Below the pieces are notes generated by a model. That model was not told the DNA's origin, made no database searches, and was given only the letters and a program-made list of their open reading frames with translations. From NCBI GenBank assembly GCA_012932295.1, contig JAAONU010000001.1, forward strand, positions 27,938,550 to 28,002,549: DNA of 64,000 nucleotides, in the 5' to 3' direction. Origin of the DNA: Cyclina sinensis. Lineage: Eukaryota; Mollusca; Bivalvia; Venerida; Veneridae. A program made the position numbers and the translations under genes. Positions 37,601-45,433 of this stretch are shown here, piece by piece (position 1 is the stretch's first letter; every line of letters starts with the position of its first letter).

Positions 37601-39969
37601 TCATGCAACGTGAAGCTTTTGTGGCCAATTATTTCTGCATTTGAAAGTTGAAATATTGTTGAAAGTAATTAGTGGAAATAAAACCTGCAGATTGCTATAA
37701 TGATGTCCTTCTTTCAGGTGCAGAGAATAATACTAACCCAAGATGAGAATGGTCAGTTACGGGTGGTAGATATGGCAACAGAGAGAGAGGTGAAAAAAAT
37801 GTTAGAAGCTCAGGGGCTGTCACGCGGTGAGGCAGGGGAAACCATGGTGGTTCATGTAAGTGGAGCAGAATCTTGCGTTGTGCACATAACTTTTCATTGA
37901 CAGCTCTGATGTCAACGAGCTTGAAGACATGCTTGATATCACTTACTGATGATTATTTAATTTATTTTGTTTAAAAACAAAATTTGCATCTTTCATCTCA
38001 GTCGCAGTTTTAGAAAAGTTACAGATTTAGCGAATGTTTTGCACTTTTTACCAATGCTAAAGGTTAAGTTTAGACCTGAAATGTTTTGATACAGGGCAAA
38101 GCATACAGTTGAAGGGTTTTTAGATCAATGACAAATCAATTAAATTATACTAGAAACATTTGCATGCTTCAAGATTGATAATGACCTCATTCCACTACTT
38201 TGACTGCTGCTTCTGGTTGATTTACGTAAGTAAATTCATTGAGAAATTTTACAATATGTAGCTACAATTATATGGAGCAGTTTTGAAATGGGGAAAGTAC
38301 CTTTACAGTAGTTTACTGATGTATGTACTTCATTGTTCATTTTTGACAAAGCACTGTAAGGGAACATATACATGATACAGTGTTGTCTAATTTAAATCAC
38401 ATTTTTAAAAATTATTCTCTGTTAACTGTCAGAAAAGACACATTCCATGTACATACAGAAAGTGTGGAAAAAGATTGTCCCAAACTTCTGAATATTTCAG
38501 TCAATACAAGGTTGTAGTTTTTTTTTTCTGATACAGATAGAAGAGCCGAGTGGAGAGCCACAGGTAGTTCATGTTGAGCATACAGAGGAACAGGTGGTAG
38601 AGGTGCCCTTAGATGAACATAATTATATAGAATACCAGCAGGTAGAAGAAGAGAAACCTCAGGAATTCATCATTAGTGAAACTGATGGTACGTAAAGCCT
38701 TTCTGGTCTATATATTCATGCTGGGATTTGTAATTTATGTTTCACTTCATGAAAGGTACATGACAGTCAAAACATGATTGGATGAAACACAAAAGAAAGA
38801 AAATAACAATAATCTGATACCACATTTTTCATTCCTTCATCTTTTGCCTTGACAAAAAATGCAGTACAAGAAAAAAAAAGTGATTCACTGCAAAAATGGC
38901 CAGGTTCTTAGCTTAATTACAGAATTATGTATTATACATACTTCATCTTCTGAGTAAGTGAGTAATGATTGAAAAATATGTTAGTACTCTTGAACAGTCA
39001 CATAACACCAAGTGAAGTATTTTACTGGGGTTTCAACCGGAAAAATAGTTGTTTAAACCTCAAGGTAATGAAATCAAATTACATTTATGCCCGCAGAGAT
39101 GGGCATATTTAAATAGCGCTCTATGTCTGTCTGTCCTTCAAATTTTTCACATCCAAGCTGTAACTTTGTCATTTGTCATGCATGAAAGGATTTTCAAATA
39201 TGATATAACACAAGTGTTTAGTACATCAAGATAATACATCACATGCAAACTCACGGCCCTACCTCATATATCAAGGTCATAGGGTTTAAAGGCACATCAA
39301 GATGACATGTCCAGTGCAGACTGAAACAACACGTTTAGTTTAAAGATAACTAAACTTTTATAAATAGGACTGCTATTATCTTATGCATTGAAGGATTTTA
39401 ACATAAGTTGGCACAAAGGTCCACCACATGAAGATGACTTGCCATGTGCTTATCCATGTCCTTACCACAAATATCAGTGTCACACTTTGATAAGAATCCT
39501 GCCCAGACTGTAATTTTCATATGCATTGAAGGATTTGATTTTGGGTCAAATGTTAGGGACATTTTGACTGTGAACAGCCCTGAATCACAATCTGCCCTTC
39601 ATTCACATGGCCATCACAGGTTAACTACAGTAGTAAGATGCTTCTAGGGGGCATATATGTTTTACAAACATCTCTTGTGAAAGGTATTAGATCGATCAAA
39701 GGCAACTAAAGTCTATCTTGTTTTAGTTTAATTGTGTTGTCTTGGTCATAATTATAGGTAAGAACCATTCTGGTACCCAGTACATCTATACATCCAGTAA
39801 TGGTGAGGTGACAATACAGGGGAACCAGGAACTGATCTATGGGCAACCAGCTGTACAGTATGAAGTGGAATGTGTCGGTGATGTAGGAGACGAGGAAGCC
39901 TTGTCAGCAATAAACTTGCTAGCCCAGGCCAGTGCTCAACAATATGAAAATGTTATATCACAGATATGA
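13660..39969 (+). CDS. Domesticated integrase / C2H2 zinc-finger fusion gene, 22 coding exons
   Basis: Predicted exons: 13660-13936, 15658-15890, 16182-16336, 18261-18406, 18646-18763, 25140-25297, 25758-25996, 26430-26661, 27131-27282, 28295-28529, 29609-29772, 30713-30818, 32555-32743, 33547-33744, 34247-34345, 34934-35185, 35517-35637, 36076-36293, 37078-37361, 37718-37855, 38537-38687, 39758-39969. All joins keep frame, giving 1358 residues. Order: integrase HHCC zinc module (H88, H95, C125, C128); degenerate integrase core (171-309); basic linker with KRK and GGKKK runs (about 395-410), a possible nuclear signal; two more HHCC-like modules (443-570, 571-703); acidic linkers; six C2H2 fingers (968-1136); acidic/Gln-rich tail. 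The first module and core resemble GIN1, a Ty3/Gypsy integrase-derived host gene. A nuclear DNA-binding role is inferred from the fingers. The catalytic acids of the core are not recognisable, so integration activity is unlikely. The function is unknown. Exon 12 has the weakest acceptor; the exon 8 donor (gtaatc) is also weak. Confidence 0.85.
14157..14575 (-). repeat. 5S rRNA-related sequence, antisense, tandemly duplicated
   Basis: Two copies about 300 bp apart contain stretches that match the complement of the 3' half of eukaryotic 5S rRNA: atccaagtactaacc and gttgcttaactt at 14470-14504, and a more decayed copy at 14164-14203. Shared flanks (cctggcctatgagctcaat on one side, cccaacagcaaagctg and ggaagtgccttata on the other) show that a larger unit was duplicated. 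It could be a 5S-derived (SINE3-type) element or a 5S retropseudogene. It lies in intron 1 of the integrase-zinc-finger gene. Confidence 0.6.
14811..14960 (-). repeat. SINE family B, antisense copy
   Basis: Read on the minus strand, it contains gaacccaggaagcaatcatc, agagggatttatataag and ttgcaagaacttgctt. These are shared with the copies at 33826 and 40205. The tRNA head is missing or decayed here. Intron 1 of the integrase-zinc-finger gene. Confidence 0.65.
17253..17510 (+). repeat. Fragment of the agctcacctgagc repeat family
   Basis: It shares gatcaccctgtgtccgg, caaatgacatctcctccaaaa and ttgctccattgcacataag with the element at 1514-2448. It is truncated on the left, and a hAT-type element interrupts it on the right. 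Confidence 0.6.
17519..18215. mobile_element. Non-autonomous hAT-type transposon (MITE)
   Basis: The 697-bp element has perfect 9-bp terminal inverted repeats (cagggctcc ... ggagccctg) and an 8-bp flanking duplication, ccttcatg, at 17511-17518 and 18216-18223. CAGGG termini with an 8-bp target duplication define the hAT superfamily. No transposase is encoded. The interior includes a G-rich run of about 30 bases near 18147-18171, which could form a G-quadruplex. It inserted into an older dispersed repeat in intron 3 of the integrase-zinc-finger gene. Confidence 0.8.
18879..19067 (+). repeat. 5' LTR of the BEL/Pao element
   Basis: It begins tgttgtgaatg and ends ctatacgata, 189 bp. It matches the 3' LTR base for base by eye. 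It carries a GC-rich gccgcgccgcgc stretch, a CRE-like tgacgtca and a TATA-like run. Confidence 0.95.
18931..18953 (+). promoter_or_regulatory. CRE-like site and TATA-like box in the 5' LTR
   Basis: A palindromic tgacgtca (18931-18938), the consensus for CREB/ATF factors, is followed by tataattata (18944-18953). This is a plausible LTR promoter; the same pair recurs in the 3' LTR at 24728-24750. The role is inferred from motifs only. Confidence 0.45.
19069..19083 (+). promoter_or_regulatory. Primer-binding site of the BEL/Pao element
   Basis: tggtgccgtgaccag lies one base after the 5' LTR. It starts with TGG, the complement of a tRNA CCA end, as expected for a minus-strand primer site. I have not identified the tRNA. 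Confidence 0.75.
19094..24343 (+). CDS. BEL/Pao Gag-Pol polyprotein, 1749 aa
   Basis: The frame is open without a stop from 19037; the first ATG is at 19094, just after the primer site. Domains by position: DUF1759-type Gag region (about 150-300, KISLPSFSGD); cysteine/histidine knuckles (about 365-432, CAFC, CFNC, CQKC); A17-type aspartic protease with FDEGAQKSFI (about 484); reverse transcriptase with DIEKAFLHV, FGATCSPFM and the active-site box YVDN at about 897; RNase H-like (FVDAS at about 1066, LPRLELMAA, SDSQIVLHW); integrase HHCC domain (about 1374); core with acids in VDF (about 1447), SDN (about 1510) and WER (about 1557); and a C-terminal DUF5641-like part. It should make virus-like particles, copy its RNA and integrate. 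Protease DEG (commonly DSG) and YVDN (commonly YVDD) are variants to note. There is no frameshift or stop. Confidence 0.96.
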   Translation: MNLQKLQIQREGHRRFIEKYLEKIEQSKENDSLTDFDSILSAIEAKVGILETLNEKILSQTEIDGLEEEIFQTDEYTVELDIKLCRLRAFRGQHEKRTESNISQDDQRNSRDQQYNNNGLNPDAPTFLPDRTVSYPSNTSVNSAQFYRLPKISLPSFSGDMLRWQSFWDSYESTIHMNANLTDVQKFTYLKSQLEGNAARVIEGFAMTNANYTRAIDLLKERYGQQHKIIHASMQALLQLPAPSNKVSSLRHFHDKMETYIRSLEAMGQCQDTYGNLLVPIILDKIPSEIRRQLARENGDNNWSLENLRRAINREIGILEAGSVRSEPEMDDFNATASFLTSAKYRKTVPKHPKSGTGSASQKPEIKCAFCDNQHKSIDCEKYADIESRLKIVREKRLCFNCLGNHPVVKCNSSKRCQKCKRKHHTAICKSRENNQTMLTTVDSASPEAAVLHSNTILPNKNVLLKTAIATVSSRDVQTETNILFDEGAQKSFITEQLAQELELTRDSTETIYLSSFGITNNKVQHTDVATVNVVTDRGQKIPIRVLIVPTISTPLNQKFQTTVSNLPYLRGLKLAHPVTGDSVFNISMLIGADYYWDIVEDHIVRGNGPTAVKSKIGYLLSGPCQAQSSRVSDHVFNVMASPMATDVLERFWSLESIGVTQTADDIDKIRYFKDYQDSSIEYDNGRYTAKLPWKLDHSPLPSNYEIVKARTESTIRRLRKEPHLLRKYDDIIAEQERRGFIERIDNDTPPTGQVHYIPHHPVKKDSATTPIRIVYDCSCRTSPHLPSLNDCLESTPPILNDLTAILVRFRLHGYAITTDIEKAFLHVGLYEGDRDATRFLWTIDIENKDSPLRTYRFKSVLFGATCSPFMLSATILKHLELNKHVHAAEIIERDIYVDNVLSSFEKVSDLLTYFTESRELMSSAGMNLRSWTSNSKALRDLAKTENVRDSDEVVKILGMRWDPLSDEMTFTRRNIPIQDVVTKRTILKYSSQIYDPLGLLSPVTVSAKILLQELWKSNYDWDTPLPDDICETWNQLAESLNKATDVKFSRQFLPAASINSETRLHVFVDASVKSYGAAAYICDLSHARLVMAKNRVAPVKTLTLPRLELMAALIGARLASHLQESLPIQNVTFWSDSQIVLHWLTTSKSLKRFVRNRVDEIHQLTDQSPWRYCPTNDNPADLLTRGISADTYLDNELWNAGPTWLSNTEIWPTWKYDQSVLQTPADEDTSSKQTTNVVTLKCTEITGVHRLINLDRYSTYLKLRHVTAYVLRFINNCRRPKEDRLTNSLSATELNEAEVTWLKSCQITNFQEEIENFTSNSTRLPLVRQLRLYLDPQGLLRCGGRIHNAPVQYDTKFPYLLPKKHRLTELIVLDVHKSQLHSGVNSTITQIRQRYWIPSIRQCVRSVLKTCVNCTRVTGKPYLAPDPPPLPKVRVNESPPFSVTGVDFTGALFVKNATGSERKCYICLFTCATTRAVHLEVVPDLSTDSFLQAFRRFASRKSLPMAMISDNATTYIAAANHLKKLFNSEVVREELSRKGTEWRFIPKRAPWYGGFWERLIGLTKTSLKKILGRRYVSMETLQTIVTEIEAVINDRPLTHVSSNIDDLEPLTPSHLLYGRKVTSLPHHEHLSDDDLALIQSDQTTLTNRAKKQSEIIEQFRRRWKFEYLTALREYHTITGSDEKRIKVGDVVQVYDEGPRIRWKLAVILELMTGNDGCVRAAKIKTINGITNRPIVKLYPLETVSEVND
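24344..24675 (+). other. BEL/Pao 3' untranslated segment
   Basis: Between the Gag-Pol stop and the 3' LTR there is an AATAAA hexamer near 24396 and a GC-rich gcggcccccagaa stretch right before the LTR, where a polypurine tract would be expected. No clear purine run is visible. No second gene is seen. Confidence 0.5.
24676..24864 (+). repeat. 3' LTR of the BEL/Pao element
   Basis: A 189-bp direct repeat of the 5' LTR, followed directly by the right copy of the target duplication cagcc. No mismatch to the 5' LTR was found by eye. Confidence 0.95.
26430..27282 (+). other. Exons 8-9: HHCC module 2 (one ligand lost)
   Basis: Residues 443-570 repeat the layout of module 1: Tyr/Gly-rich start (MYISGDGYP), LKDGDLYHE, TKEERLKLL, then a TH pair with H515. 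After the intron come NYHWKG and C547-x2-C550. The second histidine is not present (Ser/Arg/Val in its place), so zinc binding is doubtful. The intron has the same position and phase 1 as in modules 1 and 3. Confidence 0.65.
27844..27882. repeat. Near-perfect 39-bp palindrome
   Basis: Two 19-bp arms, tcaagcttagatgatattt and its exact complement, meet at a single A. Four of the next five bases on each side also pair. It lies in intron 9 of the integrase-zinc-finger gene, 560 bp after exon 9. It could extrude as a cruciform, or form a stable RNA hairpin. Confidence 0.85.
28079..28243 (+). repeat. Three tandem 55-bp repeats
   Basis: Three head-to-tail copies of a 55-bp unit starting ggttcatagataggttttag and ending ttgcccaggt. 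The first two are identical by eye; the third has a few substitutions. Intron 9, just upstream of exon 10. Confidence 0.9.
28295..29772 (+). other. Exons 10-11: HHCC module 3 (degenerate)
   Basis: Residues 571-703 form a third module: KIENGMLMHY, KVLTSAAER, EAHLKKG, then TH after the intron (H645-x5-H651). The pair of cysteines is C681-C682, not C-x2-C, so at least one ligand is displaced. The intron again lies between the histidines in phase 1. The acceptor of exon 11 is the last of ten tandem copies (29276-29622). Confidence 0.65.
29276..29622 (+). repeat. Ten tandem 35-bp units, each carrying a splice-acceptor-like site
   Basis: The units follow the pattern ccatctttcctcatttgtcag then gcactgactctgat (35 bp; two units shortened). 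Every unit has a pyrimidine run and a tcag. The tenth unit crosses the exon 11 border: its tcag is the predicted acceptor and its last 14 bases are coding. Because 35 is not a multiple of 3, use of the next acceptor upstream shifts the frame and soon meets a stop. Confidence 0.9.
33826..34012 (+). repeat. SINE family B, most complete copy, sense
   Basis: A tRNA-like head (gattggatagagc, ctcatgatccggaag, gctggttggaatcac as B box) runs into a body (gagcccaggaagcagtcatt, gagggattatataagttgc) and an A-rich end (aaaataaaaaag). It resembles molluscan tRNA-derived SINEs, but I cannot assign a named family. It lies in intron 14 of the integrase-zinc-finger gene. Confidence 0.75.
34934..37361 (+). other. 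Exons 16-19: six C2H2 zinc fingers
   Basis: The fingers have ligands C970/C973/H986/H990, C998/C1001/H1014/H1018, C1026/C1029/H1042/H1046, C1057/C1060/H1073/H1078 (or H1076), C1087/C1090/H1103/H1108 and C1116/C1119/H1132/H1136. Fingers 1, 3 and 5 are completed only by splicing across introns, which supports the exon model. A TGQKP-like linker joins fingers 1 and 2. An acidic run precedes the array. Sequence-specific DNA binding is the expected role. Confidence 0.9.
39085..39685 (+). repeat. Dispersed repeat (tatgcccgcagagatgggcat ... acatctcttgtg)
   Basis: It starts with a small inverted motif around tgcccgc/gggcat and a tctgtctgtcc run, and ends gggggcatatatgttttac followed by aaacatctcttgtg. 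Internal phrases recur (atgcattgaaggatttt; atcaagatgacatgtcc). Non-coding, in the last intron of the integrase-zinc-finger gene. Confidence 0.55.
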
Positions 39970-40677
39970 GATGTGATCTAAATTCTTCAAAAGAAGAGAA
40001 GGAACAAGTTTGACAATTTGGGTGAATATACATGTATATTTGTCCGTTTCTATAGGACCTCACTACAGAGGAAGGAGCTGTCAAGAACTGTAAATAGACA
40101 GTTTGCTAAGAAAAACAGTCAGATGAATCAGAATTTTTAAGTTATCCATTCTGCTTTTGTGTTTCATATGATTGCAATCGTGTTTAGCGTAAACTTATTT
40201 GTTTTACATCAATTGGGAAGTTTTTGCAACTTACTGGTATATTAATCCCTCTCAGTGACTGCTTCCTGGGTTCATATCAGTACTTGCAATTGAGTGTTCT
40301 GACATTGCTGTCTCAAAAGTATAGGCACGTGTTAGCTTGTGTATCATGTTAAGTTTCATTTGATCTTAGAAAGTGTGTTAAGAATATCTATCTTTCTTGT
40401 CTGTATTTTCTGCCCTGAAGATACAAGTATGTTAAGGCTGTATATCAAACAGTTTAAAATGCATTAAGAAAGATCTACCGGTATATAATAGTAAATTAAA
40501 TTTTTAGAAGAGAAATTTTACCTTATTTTATCTTGTAACAGTCATTCACAGCATCTTAGAGAAATGTGCATGTTACCTTTCTATGTTGTCGTATCGATTG
40601 CAGTTGATTAAATATTGAAAATAAGGATTTTGTTTAACAGCATTTGAGTTAAACTTTTACAAGAATTAATCTGTATT
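39970..40677 (+). other. Probable 3' UTR of the integrase-zinc-finger gene
   Basis: This non-coding sequence follows the stop codon. It contains an antisense SINE-B copy (40205-40300). No canonical AATAAA is visible before the next repeat block; an attaaa near 40607 is the nearest variant. Confidence 0.4.
40205..40300 (-). repeat. SINE family B, antisense copy
   Basis: On the minus strand it shows gaacccaggaagcagtcact, gagggattaatat and gttgcaaaaacttccc, the family B body. It is probably transcribed within the 3' UTR of the upstream gene. Confidence 0.65.
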
Positions 40678-43561
40678 AGCTCACCTGAATACAACAAGCT
40701 CAGTGTGACATCTCCCCCCCCTCCCCCGCCAACCCAATCCACCAACCAACCTTCCTCTCTATTTGGTTTTGTTCTTTTTTTTTTCATCCAGAGTAAAATC
40801 AATGAAACTGCAGGAATGGATGTTTATAAAGCTCATAAATTTATTCAATTCAATTTAATTATGAATCTTTTAGAGGTACTGTCAGAAACCAAAAGGCTTA
40901 AGCCTGTTTCATTTGCATATTCAGCTCCAATAGCATACACCAGCATACTTCCTGTCTGTGCTTCTATAACCTACATAATCAAAGACAGACTCATGATAAT
41001 CTATACTATAATCACCTTTAACATACTTTAAGATTAAGATTGCTTCATTTGAGATTTGTTTAAAAATATTTTCTGTTGATGAATTCACACATTTAATGCT
41101 CACATAAAAGCTGATGCTTGGTGCAAAAGGATGGTACCATAAATTATTCCAGCATGAAACGATGTTGTAAGGGGGTATACTGGAAACAGCTTGTCCATCC
41201 GGCTGTCAGGTTTTGCTTCTCTGGGGCCTAACTCAAAAAACTATTGGAGGTATGAACTTGAAACTTCATAAATCGATAGATCTCATTGAGGAGAAGTGCA
41301 GTGCCTAAGAACCATAACTCTTGCATAATTTTGGAATTATTGCCCTTAGTAATTTTTCATACTTAATTTTTATCAAGGGCATAACTAGAAAGGTATTGGA
41401 GGTATCAACTTGAAACTTCATAGATAAATAGATCTTATTGATAAAAGTGCAATGCCCAAGAATTATAGCTCTCTTTTGCATAATTTTTGAGCCGTCTGGT
41501 TTTGTTTGTCAGGGGCATAACTCGAAAACTATTGGAGATATCAACTTGAAACTTCATTGATGGATAGATCTCACTGAGGAGAAGTGCAGTGTCAGAAAAA
41601 CTTTAACTCTTTTTTGCACATTTTTTAATTATTGCCCTTTGTTATTTTTCATACTTGATTTTTGTCTGGGGCATAACCGAAAAAGTATAGGAGATATCAA
41701 CTTTAAACTTCATAGTCTAGATCTCATTAAAATCTACACCTCTCCACCTTTGCTGGTAGTTGCTCTTACTAAGTAGAATTTGAAAACCATGTCAGCTCAA
41801 TAACTCTAGTACCATTAAAAAAACATACATCTTGCACAATAAACATTAGCCTAAGACTATTTCTGTGACACACATGTTGCCATTATTCCATTAATTACCT
41901 GTTAGAAAATCATTTTAGTCTGTAGAAAGAAAAACTTCAACAAACAGCAGAACAATTCCAGCAGAATAGTAGAAAAAAAACATTAAACAAGGTTAAAAGA
42001 TTAATCTTTTACCTTGCATCAGTATGGCAGTGAATATAAGTCTAAGAATTTCTGCAGCAAACATGTTGCCCGTATTAGTTGTGAGGAAACAATTTTAGTC
42101 TGTAAACAAGGCTGCATTTGTGAAAAATGCAATGCAAAATACAATTATCATATGTATCTAACGTTAAAATATAAGGGTCATGGCATAAACAAATGATAAG
42201 TTATGAAGACTTGAAAATTTAACCCTTGACCTTAATGGTCAATATTGAATGGGTCAGGGTCATATGAAGCATGTCAAACAAATAACAAGTGTTCATATGT
42301 ACATCATTTCAAAATATGAAGGCCGTAGCTTAAACAATAATGAAGTTATTTCAGATGTGAAACAAAACACAATTACCATATCATCTAAAGTTCAAATATA
42401 AAGGTCATTGCATAAACAAATGATAAGTTATGAAGACTTGAAAATTTAACCCTTGACCTTAATGGTCAATATTGAATATGGATCAGGGTCTTATGAAGCA
42501 TGTCAAATAAATAACAAGTGTTCATATGTACATCATTTCCAAATATGAAGGCCATAGCTAAAACAATAATGAAGTTATGAAAAAGTAAAAGTTTGAACAT
42601 TGACCTAAACAGTCAAGGTCAAATAACAGCATGTCAAATGATAAACAATGTTCAGATGATTCATATGCCTGAATAATTATGATGGTTATAGTTTAAATAT
42701 AAATTAAATTAAAAAGGTTTAAAAGTTTGACCTACTGATTGACCCCCGGGGCTGGGCCAATTTGAATCCGGGGATCATGCTTTGAACAAACTTGGAAGAG
42801 GTCCACTAGGGAATGTTTCATGCAAAAGATCAAAGTTCTAGGCCATGTGGTTCTGGAGAAGGAGATTTTTAAGTTTTCACTCTAATACCTCTGTATAAAA
42901 CTGTGCCTCCGGGCGGGGTCATGATTTGAACAAACTTGTCCACTAGGTCATGTTTCATGCAAAATATCAAAGGTGTAGGTCTTGTAGTTCTGAAGAGGAT
43001 ATAAATCTCTATATAAAAATATGTGCCCCTGGTGGTGGGGCCAATTTGACTCCAGGGGCCATATTCCAACAAAATTGGTAAAATATCATGCAAAATATCA
43101 AAGCTCTATGCCTTGCAGTTTGAAGAAGAAGATTTTTTAAAGGTTTCCCTTTATATCTCTATATAAAACTATGTGCCCCGGGCCAGGTCAATTTAACCCA
43201 AGGGGCCATGATTTGAACACTCTTGTTAGAGATCCACTTGGGAATGCCTCATGCAAAATATTAAAGCTCTAGGCTTTGTGGTTCTGGAGAAGATTGTTTC
43301 CCTCATATTTCTTTAGGTTCATGGCAACCAGATTTCTGCACGGAATCAAATTCTCTGAACAACATTAGAAGTCATTCGCCCAAGGAACAATCCTGCCAAG
43401 TTTGGTTGAAATCGAACTTAAGGTTTTTGAGAAGATTTTTGAAGTTCACTTTATAATTTACATTACACGCGCACGCACGACGAACACACACACAAACACG
43501 CGCTCGCACAAAAGTTAATCTCTAGATGCCAACGCATCGCAGATGCTGCGGTAACATAAGA
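40678..43561. repeat. Composite block of old dispersed repeats
   Basis: It begins tagctcacctgaatacaac next to a C-rich run. At 41160-41740 there are about four copies of a 120-bp unit (ggagatatcaacttgaaact, gagaagtgcagtgc). At 42170-42600 two copies of a unit of about 230 bp occur (acttgaaaatttaacccttg, acaagtgttcatatgtac). From 42730 there are several copies of a unit with gccccggg- and ggggccat-type phrases. It ends in a cacacgcgcacgcacg stretch and gcatcgcagatgctgcgg. Non-coding throughout. Confidence 0.6.
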
Positions 43562-45433
43562 AACAACTTCATAAATTCGTTATACGTCTCGCCTTTTGTG
43601 CCCTGACATGCTATATCAGACACCAGCCATCTTACAAACTACAAACTCATCGTTGAACTGCGCCGTATTTGTACATTTTGTCCTTAGAACTACACTACTG
43701 TCGTTTAGACTAAGTGTGCTTTGAGCTTCTTTACTTTATTGTACATGTACTGACATAAACCCTTAGCTTGAATTTTTGTTACGGTTTACGCATCTTGTAA
43801 ACCAAGCACATATGCAACATTATATTTTATCATTTTTCAATATCACATGTGTTCCGTGCTATCATTCTATACTTAGAGACTTATTCTAAACTAATTACAA
43901 ATGTGTCTATAGTCAGTTTCTTCCTAGCTCGATATTACCATTGGGGTGTGCTCACATGAGACATACAAGTATTCCTACTTTCTAGTATCAAGTGTTTCCA
44001 GTCAACACATTTACTCTTGTTTTTTCACAAATTTGTCCTGCCCTCTCTTGCCGTTTGGGTTGGACTGATTTTGGACTTTTGACCTGTACAGGAGTCAGAC
44101 ATTTTCAGCTCACCATTCCCAAGGATGTCTTCCTTTGTTGTGAAATAAACAGAACTGCACTGGCGAGGGAGAGAGCAAATATAAAACTTATTATAGAGCT
44201 ACATAAACTGATTGAGTCACTGATGAAAAAGAAATGAAGAAAAAGATGAGGAATAAAAGAAAAAGAAAAAAGTAGTAGTTAGAAAAAAAATCAATAGAGA
44301 AAAGGTGCTGCTGACCTTGACAATGACAGTGCGATGGAGTACATTCCTACGGAATCCCGTTAGTGCCATTTTAAATGTCATACTTGGAGGTCGACACATG
44401 ACATTTGAAGCGACACACGATACGACATACGACAATAAGCCGTGACTCTTGATACGATTTTGTTATGTAACCTAAGTCGACCAGCTTTTTAAAAAAGATA
44501 TTTCTTGTATATAACAGATAACATTTTCCCGAAGATGACCGATGATAAAAAAAATCTACCTTTTTACTGCTTTTTTTGCAGATTCGTTCATAATGAACCT
44601 GAAATACTAGTATATGTCTCCAAACAGAAGCAGGATGGAAGAACTTGACATTTGAATGATACCTTTATGTTCAATTCAAATGTCGAAACCATGTCAGTAT
44701 GATCGAAAATTAAAAGTACGAATGCAAACGTTATTATGACGTCAGAACGTTGTAATAGCGTCCCACTATAGCAACCAAAAGCATTTGCGTTGAGTAGAGC
44801 CTAAAGTTTCAAGGACAACAAACAATTATTTTATCTATGTTTATAGAGGGAAATTTCCAAAGACAATTTATGTAAGTTTTCAGGTATTCAATTTTTAAAT
44901 TCATATCTAGCTTCAATTTTCTTATGAAGAATGAATGTGTGATGAAATGTAGAATATCTTATATTATACAGTATGAAATTGCAGAAGCTTTTTTATGCCA
45001 GATGTCCAGTGTTACATGTTTAAGTTGCTCGGACACAACTATCAATTACAAAATGCACGTGGTTTTAATGTAATGTTGTTGTAATATGTATCTTATGTAC
45101 CTATGTAGCAAACGTAGGTGTTAACAATCACCATCTAAAATTGTTAAACTAGAATTTATAACAGAGAAAATCTTGTACATAATAATATAAATATTTTTTT
45201 AAGGAACACGTTTGGGAAAAAAACATAAGACAAATATTTTTGTCTGGAACATGGCTGTCAATCATATTGTTTTCAATGTTCTGAATGAAACTTGTGTCGT
45301 ATCTTTTTTTTTACTATGTTAAGGTAGAAAACGCAGGTTAAGAGTTACCATCTGACAGTGGATTTATCTAATACTTTATTACAAAACGACTACGCATATG
45401 AAGCTACATTTACTTTGTAGGTAAATCTTGAGC
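43562..45433. other. Spacer and presumed 5' region of the orphan gene
   Basis: No exon or repeat is recognised. A CRE-type palindrome tgacgtca lies at 44738-44745, about 690 bp before the ATG. An acceptor-like ttactttgtag ends 13 bases before the ATG, so an untranslated first exon may lie in this stretch. Confidence 0.35.
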
